Positions 62,415-64,000 of a stretch of DNA of 64,000 nt are shown piece by piece. The position numbers and the translations under genes were made by a program. Below the pieces are notes generated by a model. That model was not told the origin of the DNA. It worked only from the letters and a program-made list of their open reading frames with translations, and made no database searches. Numbering within the stretch: the stretch's first letter is position 1; every line of letters begins with the position of its first letter. Origin of the DNA: an uncultured Eubacteriales bacterium (GTDB lineage: Bacteria > Bacillota > Clostridia > Oscillospirales > CAG-272); NCBI GenBank assembly GCA_934796165.1, contig CAKVOU010000001.1, positions 62,001-126,000 on the forward strand. Direction: 5' to 3'.

Positions 62415-62443
62415 TTTACAAAAATACGGAAAAAAGATATAAT
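62415..62443 (+). promoter_or_regulatory. Sigma-A promoter of the two-component genes
   Basis: TTTACA (62415-62420), 17-base spacer, TATAAT (62438-62443), divergent from the ychF promoter. Confidence 0.8.
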
Positions 62444-62484
62444 AAGCATATATCGACAAATACTCACGACATGGAGGAAACGAG

Positions 62485-63177
62485 ATGCTGGATTCAAAAA
62501 TTCTGGTTGTGGACGATGATCCCAATATCAGCGATCTTTTAAAGATGTATTTTGAAAATGAGGGATATGAGGTCAAAGTCGCAAACGACGGAGCAGAAGG
62601 CATCAATTTCTTTAAGATGTATGAGCCGGATCTTGTTCTGCTTGATATCATGCTTCCAAAGAAGGACGGCTGGCAGGTCTGCCGGGAGATCCGTGAAATA
62701 TCGTCCAAACCGATCATCATGATTACGGCGAAGGGCGAGGTGTTTGACAAGGTACTTGGGCTGGAGCTCGGTGCCGATGACTTTGTAGTCAAGCCCTTTG
62801 ACATGAAGGAGCTGTCCGCGAGAGTCAAGGCGGTGCTTCGCCGTTATCAGCAGCACGACAACAAGAACGACGATGAGGTCATCAAGTTCGACAACATCGA
62901 GATCAGCCTGCAGAAGTACGAGCTCAAGCTGAAGGGCAAGTCGGTGGACATTCCGCCCAAGGAACTGGAGCTTCTGTATTTCCTCGCTTCCAACTACAAC
63001 CGGGTCTTTACGAGAGACCAGCTGCTTGACAAGGTCTGGGGCTTTGATTACCTCGGCGACTCCCGTACCGTGGATGTTCATGTCAAGCGTCTGCGCGAGA
63101 AGCTGGAGGGCGTTTCGGACAAGTGGGTACTCAAAACGGTCTGGGGCGTCGGCTACAAGTTTGAACTTCTGAACTGA
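62485..63177 (+). CDS. OmpR/PhoB-family response regulator
   Basis: 230 aa. The receiver domain has DDD at 10-12, phospho-acceptor Asp54 in LLDIMLPKKDGWQ, and the conserved Lys in VVKPFD. The winged-helix DNA-binding domain covers about 130-228 (KELELLYFLASNYNRVFTRD, then DSRTVDVHVKRLREKLE). It resembles WalR/PhoP/SrrA regulators but the regulon cannot be told. GGAGG lies eight bases before the ATG. The cognate kinase follows after a terminator-like hairpin. Confidence 0.95.
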   Translation: MLDSKILVVDDDPNISDLLKMYFENEGYEVKVANDGAEGINFFKMYEPDLVLLDIMLPKKDGWQVCREIREISSKPIIMITAKGEVFDKVLGLELGADDFVVKPFDMKELSARVKAVLRRYQQHDNKNDDEVIKFDNIEISLQKYELKLKGKSVDIPPKELELLYFLASNYNRVFTRDQLLDKVWGFDYLGDSRTVDVHVKRLREKLEGVSDKWVLKTVWGVGYKFELLN

Positions 63178-63203
63178 TTGCCGGACTGTCCGGCGGATGA
63201 ATT

Positions 63204-63240
63204 AGGGTTGGCGCACACTGCGTGCCAACCCTTTCTTTGC
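63204..63240 (+). terminator. Attenuator-like hairpin between regulator and kinase genes
   Basis: AGGGTTGGC / GCCAACCCT (63204-63232) with further pairing inside, followed by TTTCTTT. It may end part of the transcripts, so that more regulator than kinase is made. Confidence 0.7.
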
Positions 63241-63255
63241 AAGCGGAGGGATACT

Positions 63256-64000
63256 GTGTTTAAAAGCCTGAGAACCAAATACATTGTAACGTTTCTGATC
63301 GTCATCGGGATGTCTTTTCTGATTCTTTGGATCGTAATGATATCGCTGGTACGGGCACAGGGCAAGCAGATCAAACAGACGATCATAGAAAACAAGGCAA
63401 GCAATGTGTATATGTATCTGAATAATCTGACCCGGTCGAACCCCGAGCTGACACTTGACGAGCAGGTGGCGATCAACGGGTACGAACTCATGGACAACAT
63501 CACGAATGATACCAACGAGCTTTCCATCGTGATCGTGGACGCTGACGGCAAGGTGCTCGCGGTGCAGGGCGAGGGAGCCAACTGCAAACTGGGGGATACG
63601 CTTCCGGACAAGGTCATGAGCCTGCTTCGCAGCGGAGCCACCATTACGACAGAGGAGCGGGCAGGCGAAAGCGCGACGGAGATTCCGGACGAACCGAAGC
63701 CGCACAGCGTGCAGGAAATGTTTTCCGGAACACTCGGCTCTCCGGAGCTGGTGGTCGGGTATCCGATCTTCTCGATGAACGGTTCCGATGTCCGTCAGGT
63801 GTGCGGAGCGGTAATTGTGTACTCACAAAGCGCCAGTTGGGAGCATCTGACGAGGATCATGACCAGTGCTATCCTGATCGCGACCGTCATTGTTCTGGCC
63901 ATTGCCCTGATCGCGGTATCTGTCATCAGTATTCATGTTACCTCTCCGCTCAAACGGATGAATGAGGCAGTCAAGGAATACGCAAAGGGCAATTTCTCCG
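63256..64000 (+). CDS. Sensor histidine kinase, N-terminal part (cut by the window edge)
   Basis: 248 codons from the GTG at 63256 (VFKSLRTKYIVTFLIVIG), with GGAGGG five bases upstream. First membrane helix at about 10-32, an extracellular sensor of about 170 residues (NELSIVIVDADGKVLAV, then VVGYPIFSMNGSDVRQV), a second helix at about 207-230, and the beginning of a HAMP domain (SPLKRMNEAVKEYAKGNF). The kinase domains lie beyond the edge. It is the partner of the upstream response regulator. Confidence 0.92.
   Translation, partial: MFKSLRTKYIVTFLIVIGMSFLILWIVMISLVRAQGKQIKQTIIENKASNVYMYLNNLTRSNPELTLDEQVAINGYELMDNITNDTNELSIVIVDADGKVLAVQGEGANCKLGDTLPDKVMSLLRSGATITTEERAGESATEIPDEPKPHSVQEMFSGTLGSPELVVGYPIFSMNGSDVRQVCGAVIVYSQSASWEHLTRIMTSAILIATVIVLAIALIAVSVISIHVTSPLKRMNEAVKEYAKGNFS

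Overview
The window looks like chromosome of a fairly GC-rich, spore-forming member of the Clostridia. Evidence: SpoIVA, a SpoIID-type peptidoglycan protein, HrcA with its CIRCE operator, MutS2, a YhaN-type ATPase, and the IspH fused to ribosomal protein S1 that is typical of Clostridia. No species can be named from the sequence alone. Most genes share one base composition; the exception is an AT-rich islet at about 21.6-24.3 kb.

Layout. 1-5.5 kb (minus): histidine operon hisZ-hisG-hisD-hisC-hisB-hisH-hisA, with a clear sigma-A promoter and hisA running off the left edge. 5.6-8.4 kb (minus): three genes, a prolyl-rich carboxypeptidase-regulatory-like protein, a SpoIID-like protein with three peptidoglycan-binding repeats, and a protein with two such repeats; none has a signal peptide. 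8.6-12 kb (plus): tRNA-Leu(CAA), a YitT-family membrane protein and a beta-helix glycosidase-like protein. 12-13.6 kb (minus): a uracil/xanthine permease behind a structured leader in which a long helix competes with an intrinsic terminator. 13.8-19.7 kb (plus): RpiR regulator, BaiN-like flavoprotein, cmk, plsC, ispH-S1. 19.8-21.3 kb: a methyltransferase remnant, smpB and ssrA (tmRNA). 21.3-24.3 kb: two 136-bp direct repeats, a double zinc-ribbon gene with a hairpin around its ribosome binding site, and a 645-aa AT-rich gene with a C-terminal HEPN-type RNxxxH motif. This is the best candidate here for an undescribed, possibly defensive, system.

24.4-29.3 kb: a GH31 glycosidase and a membrane-anchored protein with 34-residue repeats. 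29.3-37.1 kb: glycerate kinase (minus), spoIVA, an SbcD/YhaO-like phosphoesterase with its YhaN-like ATPase, and a THUMP RNA methyltransferase. 37.3-44.1 kb: a six-gene envelope operon with a transglutaminase lipoprotein, Dlt-like adenylation protein, carrier protein, MBOAT acyltransferase, SGNH-like protein and a small lipoprotein. It is followed by a nested GC-rich tandem repeat (44.16-44.65 kb). 44.9-50.8 kb: CIRCE-hrcA-grpE-dnaK-dnaJ, then recO; mutS2 follows.

53.3-58.9 kb: methionine genes metY-metA, an Mrp ATPase, two tandem YdcF paralogues and a NanA/DapA-family aldolase. 59-62.3 kb (minus): ychF, a TrmB-nitroreductase fusion and truB. 62.4 kb to the end: an OmpR-type response regulator and the start of its sensor kinase, cut by the right edge. 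Promoter calls rest on -35/-10 matches with 16-17-base spacers and have not been tested.
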